From: CS3-C152 sp964347025
GTDB taxonomy: Archaea > Aenigmatarchaeota > Aenigmatarchaeia > QMZP01 > QMZT01
DNA: 24,189 nucleotides
NCBI GenBank assembly: GCA_964347025.1
Contig: CAYFWU010000013.1
Coordinates: 1-24,189, forward strand
Direction: 5' to 3'
Made by a program: the position numbers and the translations under genes. Below the pieces are notes generated by a model. The model was not told the origin of the DNA. It saw nothing but the letters and a program-made list of their open reading frames with translations, and did not search any database. How positions within the stretch are numbered: the stretch's first letter is position 1; every line of letters starts with the position of its first letter. Below, in pieces: positions 1-8,062 of this stretch.

Positions 1-129
1 AAAAACCCGAAGCTTGCAAAGAAAATGGGAGGAGAGGGTTTGAAAGAGTCTAGGAAGTATTCTTGGGCCGATTTCGTAAAAAGCTTTGATAGGAAAGTTG
101 AAAGGTTTATTAATGAAAAATTAAAGTGA
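1..129 (+). CDS. C-terminal end of a probable GT4 glycosyltransferase (partial)
   Basis: Reading frame 1 is open from the first base to a TGA at 127-129 and gives 42 residues; the start lies outside the window. The peptide begins near KNPKLAKKMG and ends with WADFVKSFDRKVERF, followed by a short Lys/Glu-rich tail. This is the usual ending of GT4 (glycosyl transferases group 1) proteins: a 'kLakkmg..g.k...ysW' helix that packs back on the N-terminal domain, as in the complete GT4 genes downstream. The catalytic domain is not visible, so donor and acceptor are unknown. The next gene starts 5 bases after the stop, which suggests one transcript. Reliable as a coding tail; the family is inferred from this motif only. 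Confidence 0.7.
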   Translation, partial: KNPKLAKKMGGEGLKESRKYSWADFVKSFDRKVERFINEKLK

Positions 130-133
130 AATT

Positions 134-1069
134 ATGAAAGTATCATTAATATGCACATTAATGAATGAAGAAAAGAGTGTTAAAGACCTTCTTGATTCGA
201 TCATGAAACAGACACGAAAACCTGACGAGGTTATTTTTGTGGATGGGGGTTCAACAGATAAAACAGTTAAGATTCTAAAAAGTTATAAAAAAAGAATAAA
301 GAATTTGAGTATTTTTGTTAAAAACGGTTTCAATATTGCTCAAGGAAGAAACTTTGCAATAAAAAAGGCCAAATGCGACTTCATAGCCACCACAGATGGT
401 GGGTGCATCCTTGAAAGGGATTGGTTAAAGAACTTAGTAGAAACCCAGAAAAAAACAAACGTGGATGTGGTCGCAGGTGTTTTCAAACCCTATCCAAATA
501 ATCTTTTTGAATTCTGTGCAGGCGAGATGATTTGTTCAGATATAAAGAAACTCCCCCAAGATTGGCCACCTTCTTCAAGGTCTGCCTTTTTCAGCAAAGA
601 GGCATGGAAAAGAGCAGGAGGCTATCCAGAAAATTTGTATACAGCAGAAGACACGCTTTTCAATTTCAATTTGAAAAAAACAGGTTCTAAATACATGATC
701 TCGAGAGATGCGGTTGTAAATTGGAGAATGAGATCCAATTTCAGAAAACTTTTCAAACAATTCTATCTTTATGGCAAAGGCGATGGCCAGATCCTACTCC
801 CATTCCTTTCTCTTAAAAACTACAACTCACTTAAATCTATGTCTGTCATTTTCGGTTTTTACGCCTATATAATTCTACTCATATTTTCATTCTTTTATAG
901 TTTCTCCTTATTGGCAATACTAATAATCTTATTTTTGCTTTATCTGATTTCGCCGAGTTTCAGAATTTTTAGAAAGAGAAAAAGCTTTAAAGTTTTTCTT
1001 TACTGTCCTTATATAAACTTGGTAAGGAGGGTGGGTTATTTTCTGGGGTTTCATAGAGGTATAATATGA
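134..1069 (+). CDS. GT2 family glycosyltransferase with C-terminal membrane anchor
   Basis: 311 residues. The N-terminal half is a GT-A fold: a start resembling S-L-I-C-T-x-x-N-E-E (4-13), the nucleotide-binding VDGGS at 36-40, a DXD-like TDGG at 87-90, and the acidic pair E172-D173 inside AEDTLFN, where GT2 enzymes hold metal and the catalytic base. R203 to G217 resembles the Q/R-x-x-RW-like acceptor region, with YGKGDG. Residues about 238-273 are a long hydrophobic stretch (one or two membrane helices) followed by a very basic tail, so the enzyme probably sits on the inner face of the cytoplasmic membrane. It should transfer a sugar from a nucleotide-sugar to a glycan or lipid acceptor; the sugar cannot be told. 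A GTGA sequence overlapping the previous stop may act as ribosome binding site, and its own stop overlaps the next start (ATGA). Confidence 0.9.
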   Translation: MKVSLICTLMNEEKSVKDLLDSIMKQTRKPDEVIFVDGGSTDKTVKILKSYKKRIKNLSIFVKNGFNIAQGRNFAIKKAKCDFIATTDGGCILERDWLKNLVETQKKTNVDVVAGVFKPYPNNLFEFCAGEMICSDIKKLPQDWPPSSRSAFFSKEAWKRAGGYPENLYTAEDTLFNFNLKKTGSKYMISRDAVVNWRMRSNFRKLFKQFYLYGKGDGQILLPFLSLKNYNSLKSMSVIFGFYAYIILLIFSFFYSFSLLAILIILFLLYLISPSFRIFRKRKSFKVFLYCPYINLVRRVGYFLGFHRGII

Positions 1070-2286
1070 AAATATGTATAGCACATGAATATTTTTACCC
1101 TGAAATTGTAGGTGGAATCGAACAAAGTATTAAAATGATGATTGACTGGTTAATTGAAAATAAAACCAAAATAGAGTTTATAGTCGTAACTAGCGGAAAA
1201 AGAAGATCTATCGATTATTATAAAGGAATTAAAATATACAGGTACAGAAGATTTGATAAGAAACTTCCATATCTTCTCAGATACAAAATAAATGTAAAAA
1301 GATTTGAAAAATTACTGCTAGATGTTTGTAAAAAGGAAAACGTGGATATTGTCCATTCTCATTTTTTAATATCAACGGAATCTTCGATTGCAATTAAAAA
1401 CAAAATTGGAACAAGGGTCATTACTACAGTGAGGGATCATGGTTTTTACTGCAAAGAAGGCTGCCCTTTGATAGGAAAAGAAATTTGTAATGTTTGCAGT
1501 TATATGGGCTTACTTAAATGTACATTACGGAAAAAGGAAAACATAGTAAGGATATTTTCTAATTTTATGAGCACACTAATTTTTGTCAACAATCGTGAAA
1601 GATGGCTAAATTTATTAGAGAATAGTGATTTGATAACTTCTACTAGCCAGTTTTTGAAAAACTGCCTCATTAAAAACGGTATTAGTAAGGACATTTATGT
1701 TATACCAAATTTCATAGACATAGAAGAAAAAGCGAATTTTAATAACAAAGTTAATACAATTCTTTTTGTAGGTAGACTCATACCTGAAAAAGGTATAAAT
1801 GATTTATTAAAAATAGTTAAACAAATTAAGAATAAATTTAAACAAAAAGGTTGGAAAATTATTATTTGTGGTGATGGCTATCTCAAAAGAAAGGTAAAAA
1901 GCACTATAAAAAAACATTCACTTGAGGGTGTCATTGAATTTAAGGGCAGCATTGAATATGAAAAACTAAAAAATCTATACAAAAATTCCAAAATTTTAAT
2001 TTTTCCTTCGAAATGGGCTGAGCCTTTTGGAAGAGTTATAATAGAAGCTATGAATTACGGTTGTATGATTATTGGGTATGACAGTGGAGCAACGAGTGAG
2101 ATCTTAGGTGATGCTGGAGTACTAGTAAACAATGGAAATATAGATGAATTAAGTAGTACCATATCACATTTTTTGGATAATCCAAAAAAAATTGAAAAAT
2201 TCTCGGTAAAAGCTACCAAAAGAGCAAAAGTTTTTGAATCAAACAAAGCTATGAAAAAATATCTCAAATTATATCAAGGTGTTTAA
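1066..2286 (+). CDS. GT4 family glycosyltransferase
   Basis: 406 residues with two Rossmann domains. The N-terminal domain opens with MKICIAHEYFYP and G16-G17 of the donor loop. The C-terminal domain has FVGRLIPEKG (234-243), GDGYL (269-273) and the retaining GT-B signature E319-P-F-G-x4-E327. Residues 129-152 hold five cysteines (C129, C133, C141, C144, C152), a pattern also met in other GT4 proteins and possibly metal-binding. It should build a glycan from a nucleotide-sugar at the inner membrane face; no sugar can be assigned. Translation is probably coupled to the previous gene: start and stop overlap in ATGA and a GAGGT box lies at 1056-1060. Base composition is much AT-richer than downstream genes (15 of 60 G+C at 1741-1800), which suggests separate ancestry. 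Confidence 0.93.
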   Translation: MKICIAHEYFYPEIVGGIEQSIKMMIDWLIENKTKIEFIVVTSGKRRSIDYYKGIKIYRYRRFDKKLPYLLRYKINVKRFEKLLLDVCKKENVDIVHSHFLISTESSIAIKNKIGTRVITTVRDHGFYCKEGCPLIGKEICNVCSYMGLLKCTLRKKENIVRIFSNFMSTLIFVNNRERWLNLLENSDLITSTSQFLKNCLIKNGISKDIYVIPNFIDIEEKANFNNKVNTILFVGRLIPEKGINDLLKIVKQIKNKFKQKGWKIIICGDGYLKRKVKSTIKKHSLEGVIEFKGSIEYEKLKNLYKNSKILIFPSKWAEPFGRVIIEAMNYGCMIIGYDSGATSEILGDAGVLVNNGNIDELSSTISHFLDNPKKIEKFSVKATKRAKVFESNKAMKKYLKLYQGV

Positions 2287-2287
2287 G

Positions 2288-3475
2288 ATGAAGATAACGA
2301 TACTTTGCAACTACTATTATCCGTATTCAACTGCAAACAAGAATATTAAAAAAATATATCTAGCATCTTCGGTCGTCGAATTATCAAAAAAACTTGCATC
2401 CAGGGGTCATGATGTTAATGTTATAACCAGAAAGGTTAAGGGAACCAAACCCTTTGAATTAGAGGACAATGTTAAAGTATTCAGAGTCAGATTTTTGGAT
2501 ATTCCATTATTTAGGATGTTATTAACATGGGTACTTTTCTCCTTTTTGAGGCTGTGGAAAAATGAAAAAAATAAACCTAGCGATTTGATTTTATGCTGGG
2601 ATTGGTCGCCCGCAATTACAACCATACTCTACTCATTTTTCAAAAAATCCAAAATTGTCTGCACTTCCAGAAATGCTTCAAAAGCATATACAAGATACCA
2701 TTATAAAAAATATACATTCACACATTTGACACACCCGATATACTGGATGATCGAAAAGTATGTTTTTAATCATGTTGATTTTTTAGTTTATTCCAGCAGA
2801 TGGGTAAAAAAGACATTTGATTCTGTGATGAAAATAAGAACAAATTATATAGTACTCCATCACGGTGTCGATAAAAAAATTTTCAATCCAAAAACCAAAT
2901 CAAATATTATTAAGAAATATAGACTAAAATATCCGGTTATAGGATTTTTTGGTAGATTTAACGAGAGAAAGGGAATTGATTATTTACTGAAGGCTGTCAA
3001 AAATCTAAATGAAGATAAATTTAAATACAGCGTTTTGTTGGTGGGTGAAGGCGAATTAAAAAATAAAATGTTAAATTTAGCGAAAAAACTTCAATTAGAA
3101 AATGTCATATTTACTGGTTTTGTACACAGAAAGCATATCCCTGAATACATGCAGGCATGTGACGTGATAGTCCTTCCCTCAAAGGCCGAAGGGTTCTCCT
3201 CGGTTGTTCTAGAAGCGATGGCTATGGGAAAGGTTTTTGTTGGAACAGAAGTAGGAGGTGTCCCCGAAATAATAGACAACTGGAAGAACGGGGTAAAAAT
3301 AAAGACTGATAGTGTTGATGATATCTATATCACATTGAAAAGACTCCTGAGTGATAAAAAATTAATGAAAAAAATTGGTAAAAATGCACATAAGTTCATC
3401 ATAGAAAGAGGCTATGATTGGGACAAATATGTAGAAAAATGGGAAAAACTTTTGAAATCTTTGGTTATTAAGTAG
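2288..3475 (+). CDS. GT4 family glycosyltransferase
   Basis: 395 residues from the ATG at 2288. A GTG at 2279 would add three residues but overlaps the previous gene; AAGGTG at 2276-2281 is a good ribosome binding site for 2288. The N-terminal domain starts with a beta strand (MKITILCNYYYP) and has the SRGHDVNVIT strand at 38-47. The C-terminal domain shows GFFGRFNERKG (219-229), GEGEL (253-257) and the catalytic E301-G-F-S-x4-E309 followed by EVGGVPEII. The C-terminus returns with the YDW helix typical of GT4 proteins. It belongs to the AT-rich glycosyltransferase run and lies one base after the preceding stop, so it is almost certainly co-transcribed. Role: adding a sugar to a surface glycan; donor unknown. 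Confidence 0.93.
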   Translation: MKITILCNYYYPYSTANKNIKKIYLASSVVELSKKLASRGHDVNVITRKVKGTKPFELEDNVKVFRVRFLDIPLFRMLLTWVLFSFLRLWKNEKNKPSDLILCWDWSPAITTILYSFFKKSKIVCTSRNASKAYTRYHYKKYTFTHLTHPIYWMIEKYVFNHVDFLVYSSRWVKKTFDSVMKIRTNYIVLHHGVDKKIFNPKTKSNIIKKYRLKYPVIGFFGRFNERKGIDYLLKAVKNLNEDKFKYSVLLVGEGELKNKMLNLAKKLQLENVIFTGFVHRKHIPEYMQACDVIVLPSKAEGFSSVVLEAMAMGKVFVGTEVGGVPEIIDNWKNGVKIKTDSVDDIYITLKRLLSDKKLMKKIGKNAHKFIIERGYDWDKYVEKWEKLLKSLVIK

Positions 3476-3480
3476 TCATT

Positions 3481-4677
3481 ATGAAAAAAATTATACAAGT
3501 TGCTATGGGAGAAGCTTGGCTTAGAAAGGCTCATTCTATACGAACTTTTCATAATTGTAAACATTTAGCAAAGAAACACAAAATCAAAATTGTGTATCCA
3601 TCATCTCCAATAAATTTGAGAAACAGCGAAAAAATTAGAAAATTCTATAAGAAGTCAAATTTAGAGTTGAAATTTCTACCAAAAACATTTTTTTCCTCTG
3701 TCCTAACCTTAATGGGTCTTCCAGGTAGGTATTTTTTCTATCTTATTGATCGTTTATTTTTTTCTTTCTTTGCCTTTATCTACATACTTGTTTCAGAAAC
3801 AGATATAATATATCTAGCAGATCCTATAATAACCTTTTTCTTTGTTACTTCCAGAAGAATTCATAGAAAGAAAATTATATATGAAATGCATGGAATTGAA
3901 CATATCCGATTTGAAAAAGCAAGTTCATTCGTTCGTATGTTATCAAAGGGCATGGAAATAAGAGCATTGAAAGGTTCTGATGCGTTGATAACGATTTCAT
4001 TTTGGTTAAAGAATTATGCAAAGAATTTCAATAGAAGAGTTTTATTTTTTCCTACTGGTTTTGAAAGAGAAATCTTCAAGAAAGGAATTAAGAATAGTTC
4101 CCGAAAAAAATTAGGCATTCCCAAAGAACATAAAATTTTAATGTACTCGGGCATAAACCTTAGGGAAGGTCTTGAAGATTTAATTTATTCAATGAAATAT
4201 TTTAGTAAAAACAAAAACATAAAGCTCTACATTGTAGGAGGTTTACCCAAACAAGTTATAAAATTCAGAAGAATTTCAAAAGAATTGAACTTAGAAAACA
4301 ACATTATATTTATTAGAAGCATACCTCATGAAAAGAATCCTGACTATCTCAACGCAAGCGATTTTCTAATTTCGCCCTACTCTAGAAATAAAAATACAGA
4401 ATACTTCGCTTCCCCCCTAAAGGTTTTTGAATATATGGCTGTTGAAAAACCAATAATTGCCACAAATGTTGGCTGCCTCAAAGGCATACTCGAAGACGGT
4501 AAAAATGCTATTTTGGTCGAGGCAGAAAATCCAAAATCGATGGCAGAGGGTATAAACAAGGTTCTAAAAAACAATAAACTGGCTAAAAAAATAGCAAAGA
4601 ATGCATACAATGACAGCAAAAAATATACGTACAAAAAGAGAGCAGAAGAAATTAGTAAACTAATTGAAAGACTATAA
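3481..4677 (+). CDS. GT4 family glycosyltransferase
   Basis: 398 residues. The N-terminal acceptor domain is less typical: about residues 70-120 are hydrophobic and aromatic, which fits monotopic membrane association. Next come YEMHGIEH, a serine-rich interdomain region, and a C-terminal GT-B domain with MYSGINLREGLEDL, a glycine-rich IVGG strand, then SPLKVFEYMAVEKPI followed by NVGC. SPLK-x-x-E-Y-M is the GT4 donor-binding motif whose second Glu contacts the sugar. There is no clear ribosome binding site 5 bases after the previous stop, so translational re-initiation is likely. It is the last gene of the AT-rich run (16 of 60 G+C at 3541-3600). Specificity cannot be predicted. Confidence 0.92.
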   Translation: MKKIIQVAMGEAWLRKAHSIRTFHNCKHLAKKHKIKIVYPSSPINLRNSEKIRKFYKKSNLELKFLPKTFFSSVLTLMGLPGRYFFYLIDRLFFSFFAFIYILVSETDIIYLADPIITFFFVTSRRIHRKKIIYEMHGIEHIRFEKASSFVRMLSKGMEIRALKGSDALITISFWLKNYAKNFNRRVLFFPTGFEREIFKKGIKNSSRKKLGIPKEHKILMYSGINLREGLEDLIYSMKYFSKNKNIKLYIVGGLPKQVIKFRRISKELNLENNIIFIRSIPHEKNPDYLNASDFLISPYSRNKNTEYFASPLKVFEYMAVEKPIIATNVGCLKGILEDGKNAILVEAENPKSMAEGINKVLKNNKLAKKIAKNAYNDSKKYTYKKRAEEISKLIERL

Positions 4678-4683
4678 TAACCA

Positions 4684-4696
4684 ATTTATTTTTATT
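4684..4696 (+). promoter_or_regulatory. TATA-like box for the GT4 gene at 4718
   Basis: An A/T-only stretch (atttatttttatt) centred about 28 nt before the ATG at 4718. It lies just after the end of the AT-rich run, where the flanks are also A/T-rich, so the match is weak by itself. Spacing agrees with leaderless promoters elsewhere in the window. It would make the 4718 gene the start of a new transcript. Confidence 0.45.
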
Positions 4697-4717
4697 GTTA
4701 CCTTCAAATATCAATCT

Positions 4718-5779
4718 ATGAAAATAGCATTTGTCAATGATACGTTCCTTCAGGGAAGAGGGGTTGATCACGTAGTGTTTGAACTGGCTAGGAGGATCGG
4801 TAAGAACCATGATGTCCATGTGATAACATCTGATCACGATTTTCCTGAAGAGAACTTCAAGATCAAAAAAGTTAAGGGAGGAAAGCTCGTAAAGGGAAGG
4901 GCCAGTGATTTCCTGTTCTTCCGGAGCTTCCCCTCATTCAGGACAGCCTCCAAGGGATATGATGTTATAAACCTCCATCATTCCACGTTGAACCCCGCAT
5001 TCTTTGGTTTCAATAACGTTGTCGTGACCTATCACGGTTTTCCATTCGTATTCCTGAGCGAGAAGGGTTTGAGGAAGATAGGGAGAAGCACGGTAAACAG
5101 ACTCGGAAGAAAGAGCTTGAGATTCGGAAGTAAAGTGGTGAGCATCTCCAGATACCTCAAGAAGGAATTGATAGAGCACGGCGTTCCTGAAGGCAAGGTT
5201 GTGATAATAAGGGACGGGGTGGATGATATATTCAAGCCGACATGGAAGGATCGAAATTACATGCTCTTTGTTGGCAGGCATGAAAAACACAAAAAAATAG
5301 ACGAGCTTATAAGGATTTCGGGCGAATTGGACTTCCCGATTAAGATTGTTGGAGAGGGTCCGGAGAAGGAAAGCCTGAAGAAACTGGCCAAAAAACTGAA
5401 GGCAAGGATCGATTTTCTAGGAAATGTCGGAAGAAGGGAACTGGTGAAACTTTACCAGAACTGTTCATTCTTCGTTTCAGCCTCCAAGTGGGAAGGATTT
5501 GGTCTGATATTCCTGGAGGCAAGTGCGTGCGGGAAGCCTTCTGTAGGCTACAAAACATGTGCAATACCTGAGGTTATTCTAAATGGGAAAACAGGGCTAC
5601 TTGCTAAAAATTATAAAGAACTGAGGGAAAATGCAAAAAAGCTGATAAGAGATAAAAATTTAAGAAAAAAACTCGGTAAGAACGCTTTTTCTTTCAGCAG
5701 GGATTTCGGCTGGGACAGGGTGAGCGAGGAATATGAAAAACTTTTTGAAAAAATTAAATCTTCCTCCAGAAAAGGCTAG
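4718..5779 (+). CDS. GT4 family glycosyltransferase
   Basis: 353 residues from the ATG at 4718. An in-frame ATG at 4664 would add 18 residues unlike any GT4 start and would overlap the previous gene, whereas MKIAFVNDTF is the expected first beta strand. The fold is GT-B: TYHGFP at 104-109, SISRYLKKEL at 142-151, FVGRHEKHK (184-192), GEGPE (212-216), and the retaining signature E259-G-F-G-x4-E267 with ACGKP. Composition is that of the native chromosome (26 of 60 G+C at 5401-5460) except for an A-rich 3' end. It probably starts a new transcript after the AT-rich run. Its last 26 bases overlap the end of the gene on the opposite strand. Adds a sugar to a glycan; donor unknown. Confidence 0.92.
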   Translation: MKIAFVNDTFLQGRGVDHVVFELARRIGKNHDVHVITSDHDFPEENFKIKKVKGGKLVKGRASDFLFFRSFPSFRTASKGYDVINLHHSTLNPAFFGFNNVVVTYHGFPFVFLSEKGLRKIGRSTVNRLGRKSLRFGSKVVSISRYLKKELIEHGVPEGKVVIIRDGVDDIFKPTWKDRNYMLFVGRHEKHKKIDELIRISGELDFPIKIVGEGPEKESLKKLAKKLKARIDFLGNVGRRELVKLYQNCSFFVSASKWEGFGLIFLEASACGKPSVGYKTCAIPEVILNGKTGLLAKNYKELRENAKKLIRDKNLRKKLGKNAFSFSRDFGWDRVSEEYEKLFEKIKSSSRKG

Positions 5780-6686
5780 CCACGAACATTATCAGCCAGA
5801 ACGTCAGGAATCTCCCGAGCATTATCCCTGCGGTTGCCTGTGGGAGGGAGATGTAGCTGGAAAGTATAAGGGCGAAAACGAATTCCGTTGATCCTATCCC
5901 TCCGGGCAGAAAGGTTATCACACCCATCAGAACAGAGAATGCAAATATCGATATTATCAGGAAAGGGGAGAGATCAACGCCTATTGAGAGGAATGCAATG
6001 TAGAATATGAGACCCTCTGTAACCCAGACCAGTATGGACAATATCAAAACCATTGAAAGAATAGATTTCCTGATCCTGAAACCTCTGTGGAACTTTTTGG
6101 TGATCTCCGTGCTTCTCTTCCCCGCCTCTTTCAGCTTAGGGTGGAAGGAAAATATTCTGAAGAACAGCCCTAAAAACCTTCCGGCTACCCTTTCGCTTCT
6201 GAGCACGGCAAGACCGGCAATTATGAGTATAATGATCAAAAGAACATCGACATAAACCATGTGCCCCAGATTAAATGTAAACAATATCATAACACTGAGC
6301 ACAACCAGCGTTAGGATATCCAAGGCCCTTTCCATGATCACGCTTGGTATGGTTTTCGAGATGGAAACGTTCTTTATCTTCTTGAGGAAGTAGGACCTCA
6401 AAGGTTCGCCTATCCTGGCAGGGGTGAAGTTTGAAATGAACAGGGCAGGCATGTATGAATATGAACACTCACTCCATGTTGAATCTATGTCCAGGTTTTT
6501 AAGAAAAAGCTTCCATCTCACTATTCTTATAAAAATACTGAAAGTCAACACAACCAGAGACATACTAATGAGTGGGATGTCTGCTCCCGCCAGAACCTCA
6601 ACAACGCCCGGCAGATCGGAAAAGTAGAGCAAAACCAGCAAAAGAGCAATGCTTAGCAGGGTTAGAATTTTTTTGTAATTTTTCAT
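5754..6686 (-). CDS. UPF0104 / AglD-like integral membrane protein
   Basis: 310 residues, mostly hydrophobic, with about seven or eight predicted membrane helices. It carries the hallmarks of the UPF0104 / lysylphosphatidylglycerol-synthetase membrane-domain family: an IRIVRWK-like segment after the second helix (53-59), G93-E-P-L-R97, E119-R120 with D123, and PGGIGSTE at 261-268. There is no soluble aminoacyl-transferase domain, so it is not a full MprF. Archaeal relatives include AglD, implicated in protein N-glycosylation in haloarchaea. A role in moving or modifying lipid-linked sugars fits its place between glycosyltransferases but is inferred. A paralog lies at 17135-18064. Its TATA box overlaps the stop codon of the gene upstream. 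Confidence 0.88.
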   Translation of the reverse strand: MKNYKKILTLLSIALLLVLLYFSDLPGVVEVLAGADIPLISMSLVVLTFSIFIRIVRWKLFLKNLDIDSTWSECSYSYMPALFISNFTPARIGEPLRSYFLKKIKNVSISKTIPSVIMERALDILTLVVLSVMILFTFNLGHMVYVDVLLIIILIIAGLAVLRSERVAGRFLGLFFRIFSFHPKLKEAGKRSTEITKKFHRGFRIRKSILSMVLILSILVWVTEGLIFYIAFLSIGVDLSPFLIISIFAFSVLMGVITFLPGGIGSTEFVFALILSSYISLPQATAGIMLGRFLTFWLIMFVASLFWRKI

Positions 6687-6707
6687 AATATTGATTTATT
6701 CAAAATG

Positions 6708-6719
6708 TTATATTAATAT
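6708..6719 (-). promoter_or_regulatory. TATA box for the UPF0104 gene (starts 6686)
   Basis: ttatattaatat (plus strand) is centred about 27 nt before the ATG on the minus strand and overlaps the stop codon (6713-6715) of the upstream gene. This predicts a leaderless transcript. Confidence 0.6.
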
Positions 6720-8011
6720 GATAAATGATAGAGCGGAGAACCGAAAGTGTTAACAATGTACGGGTGGTTTATTATCTCATTGTAATGCTGCAGGAAAAGG
6801 AGGGCCCTCTCTATCTGCAGAATGTAAAGATATATTAAACAGAGGAAAATGATGACATAAAATGTATAGCGGAGTTTTTCGTTTTTTATTTTATTCTGGA
6901 ACGAGTGGAAACCGAAGGCCGAGAACAAAGCAAGGAACGGGAAAATTATTAAAACATATCTTGTTGCAGGAGCCAGGGCTCGCAAGGACCACGGAACAAA
7001 GAGAAGGGCATACCAGAATATGATGTTTATAACAATCAGGAACTTTTTCCTGTCATACCTGTACAAAGAAAACGCTCCATAGATCATTAACAAAAAGAGC
7101 AGTCCGGAGGCGATTATATCAAAAACATGTATCCTCAGGATTCGTTCGCCAGGGGTTTCCATGGTCACCACGGTCCCCCAATCGAACAGTAGAGCCCCTG
7201 TAGCGAAATGCGTTTCATCGGGCACGAACTCCCCCACGTTCGTGGAGCTGAAGTAATACGAGGAATACGTCATTCCAAGAAATCTGAGAGGATTTCCAAA
7301 GAAGCTGAAGTGTTCGCCAGCACCGCCGGGAGCTGCGTTTATGTCCCACGGTTCTGTCGGGTTGTTGTAGAGGATGTAATTCCTGATCAAAAGCGGTGAG
7401 GATATCACTGCCATTATCAGAATCACGGAAGCTACCTTCCTGAGGTTCCTGCTAGTTATGAGTTCCTGTGTTATCAGGGCAGGAATGAAGAACAGGCTCG
7501 AATATTTCGAGAGCTGGGCAAGGCCGAACATGATCCCTGATTTCACAGGCTTCTCCCTCAAATAGAAATCGAGTGTAAGCAGAATGAATATCGCTGCCAG
7601 GGGTTCCAGATACGAGGACATCCCCCTCGCGATGAGCTCGGGAGTGAACAGAAGGAAAACGTACGTTAACAACGCGATCCTCTCATTCATGAACCTTTTC
7701 ATGAATATGTAGGTTGTGTAAATCAGCATGCAGGTTATCGCAGGACTCACCAATCCCACTATCCTTATGTTCTGCGTCAAGATCCACACGACAGCAGACA
7801 TGTAATACCATAGGGGAGGTAACGGATAGAGTAAGAAGTTGGGATCCTGTGAAAGCTTAACAGCCTCCGCGACCCTTGGTAAACCATCTCCCAGTTCAAG
7901 ACCAGTAAGCGCCTTCGGAACGACAAGGAGCAGAACAGGGATTATTATCAGAATGGGATTCTTGCATTTCCCCCAGAATTTCGAAACACGTTTTTCGATC
8001 CCGTAAACCAT
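6713..8011 (-). CDS. GT-C membrane glycosyltransferase (PMT/ArnT-like)
   Basis: 432 residues from the ATG at 8011; an ATG at 8020 would add three residues. 8011 is preferred because it lies exactly 26 nt from the centre of the shared TATA box. The frame stays open to 8236, but that extension overlaps the divergent gene and is not believed. About ten to twelve hydrophobic helices are visible. The first extracytoplasmic loop has GLELGDGLPR and then YPLPPLWYY, matching the acidic catalytic residue and 'kPPl' element of GT39-like enzymes. Later come LSKYSSLF and ATRYVLIIFP, the latter like the 'RYllp..P' helix of this superfamily. It should use a polyprenyl-phosphate sugar as donor on the outer membrane face; acceptor unknown. 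The next minus-strand gene begins 27 bases after its stop. Confidence 0.85.
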   Translation of the reverse strand: MVYGIEKRVSKFWGKCKNPILIIIPVLLLVVPKALTGLELGDGLPRVAEAVKLSQDPNFLLYPLPPLWYYMSAVVWILTQNIRIVGLVSPAITCMLIYTTYIFMKRFMNERIALLTYVFLLFTPELIARGMSSYLEPLAAIFILLTLDFYLREKPVKSGIMFGLAQLSKYSSLFFIPALITQELITSRNLRKVASVILIMAVISSPLLIRNYILYNNPTEPWDINAAPGGAGEHFSFFGNPLRFLGMTYSSYYFSSTNVGEFVPDETHFATGALLFDWGTVVTMETPGERILRIHVFDIIASGLLFLLMIYGAFSLYRYDRKKFLIVINIIFWYALLFVPWSLRALAPATRYVLIIFPFLALFSAFGFHSFQNKIKNEKLRYTFYVIIFLCLIYLYILQIERALLFLQHYNEIINHPYIVNTFGSPLYHLSY

Positions 8012-8031
8012 ATAACCCATATTGTAGCAAG

Positions 8032-8042
8032 TTTTTAAAAAA
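8032..8042. promoter_or_regulatory. Shared bidirectional TATA box
   Basis: tttttaaaaaa is nearly self-complementary and centred at 8037. The plus-strand ATG (8063) is 26 nt to one side and the minus-strand ATG (8011) is 26 nt to the other. No second TATA-like element is visible in the 51-base gap. Both genes would be leaderless and share one TBP site. Confidence 0.65.
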
Positions 8043-8062
8043 GATTTCGATAAAGAATATCT

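Noticed and set aside
4664..4717. Earlier ATG for the GT4 gene at 4718
   Set aside because: The added 18 residues are not GT4-like, overlap the previous gene, and lie upstream of the probable TATA box.
4934..5290. 118-residue open frame on the minus strand
   Set aside because: It is antisense to a well-supported GT4 gene and its sequence has no recognisable domain.
5754..6686. MprF-type lysylphosphatidylglycerol synthase
   Set aside because: Only the membrane domain motifs are present; the soluble aminoacyl-transfer domain of MprF is absent.
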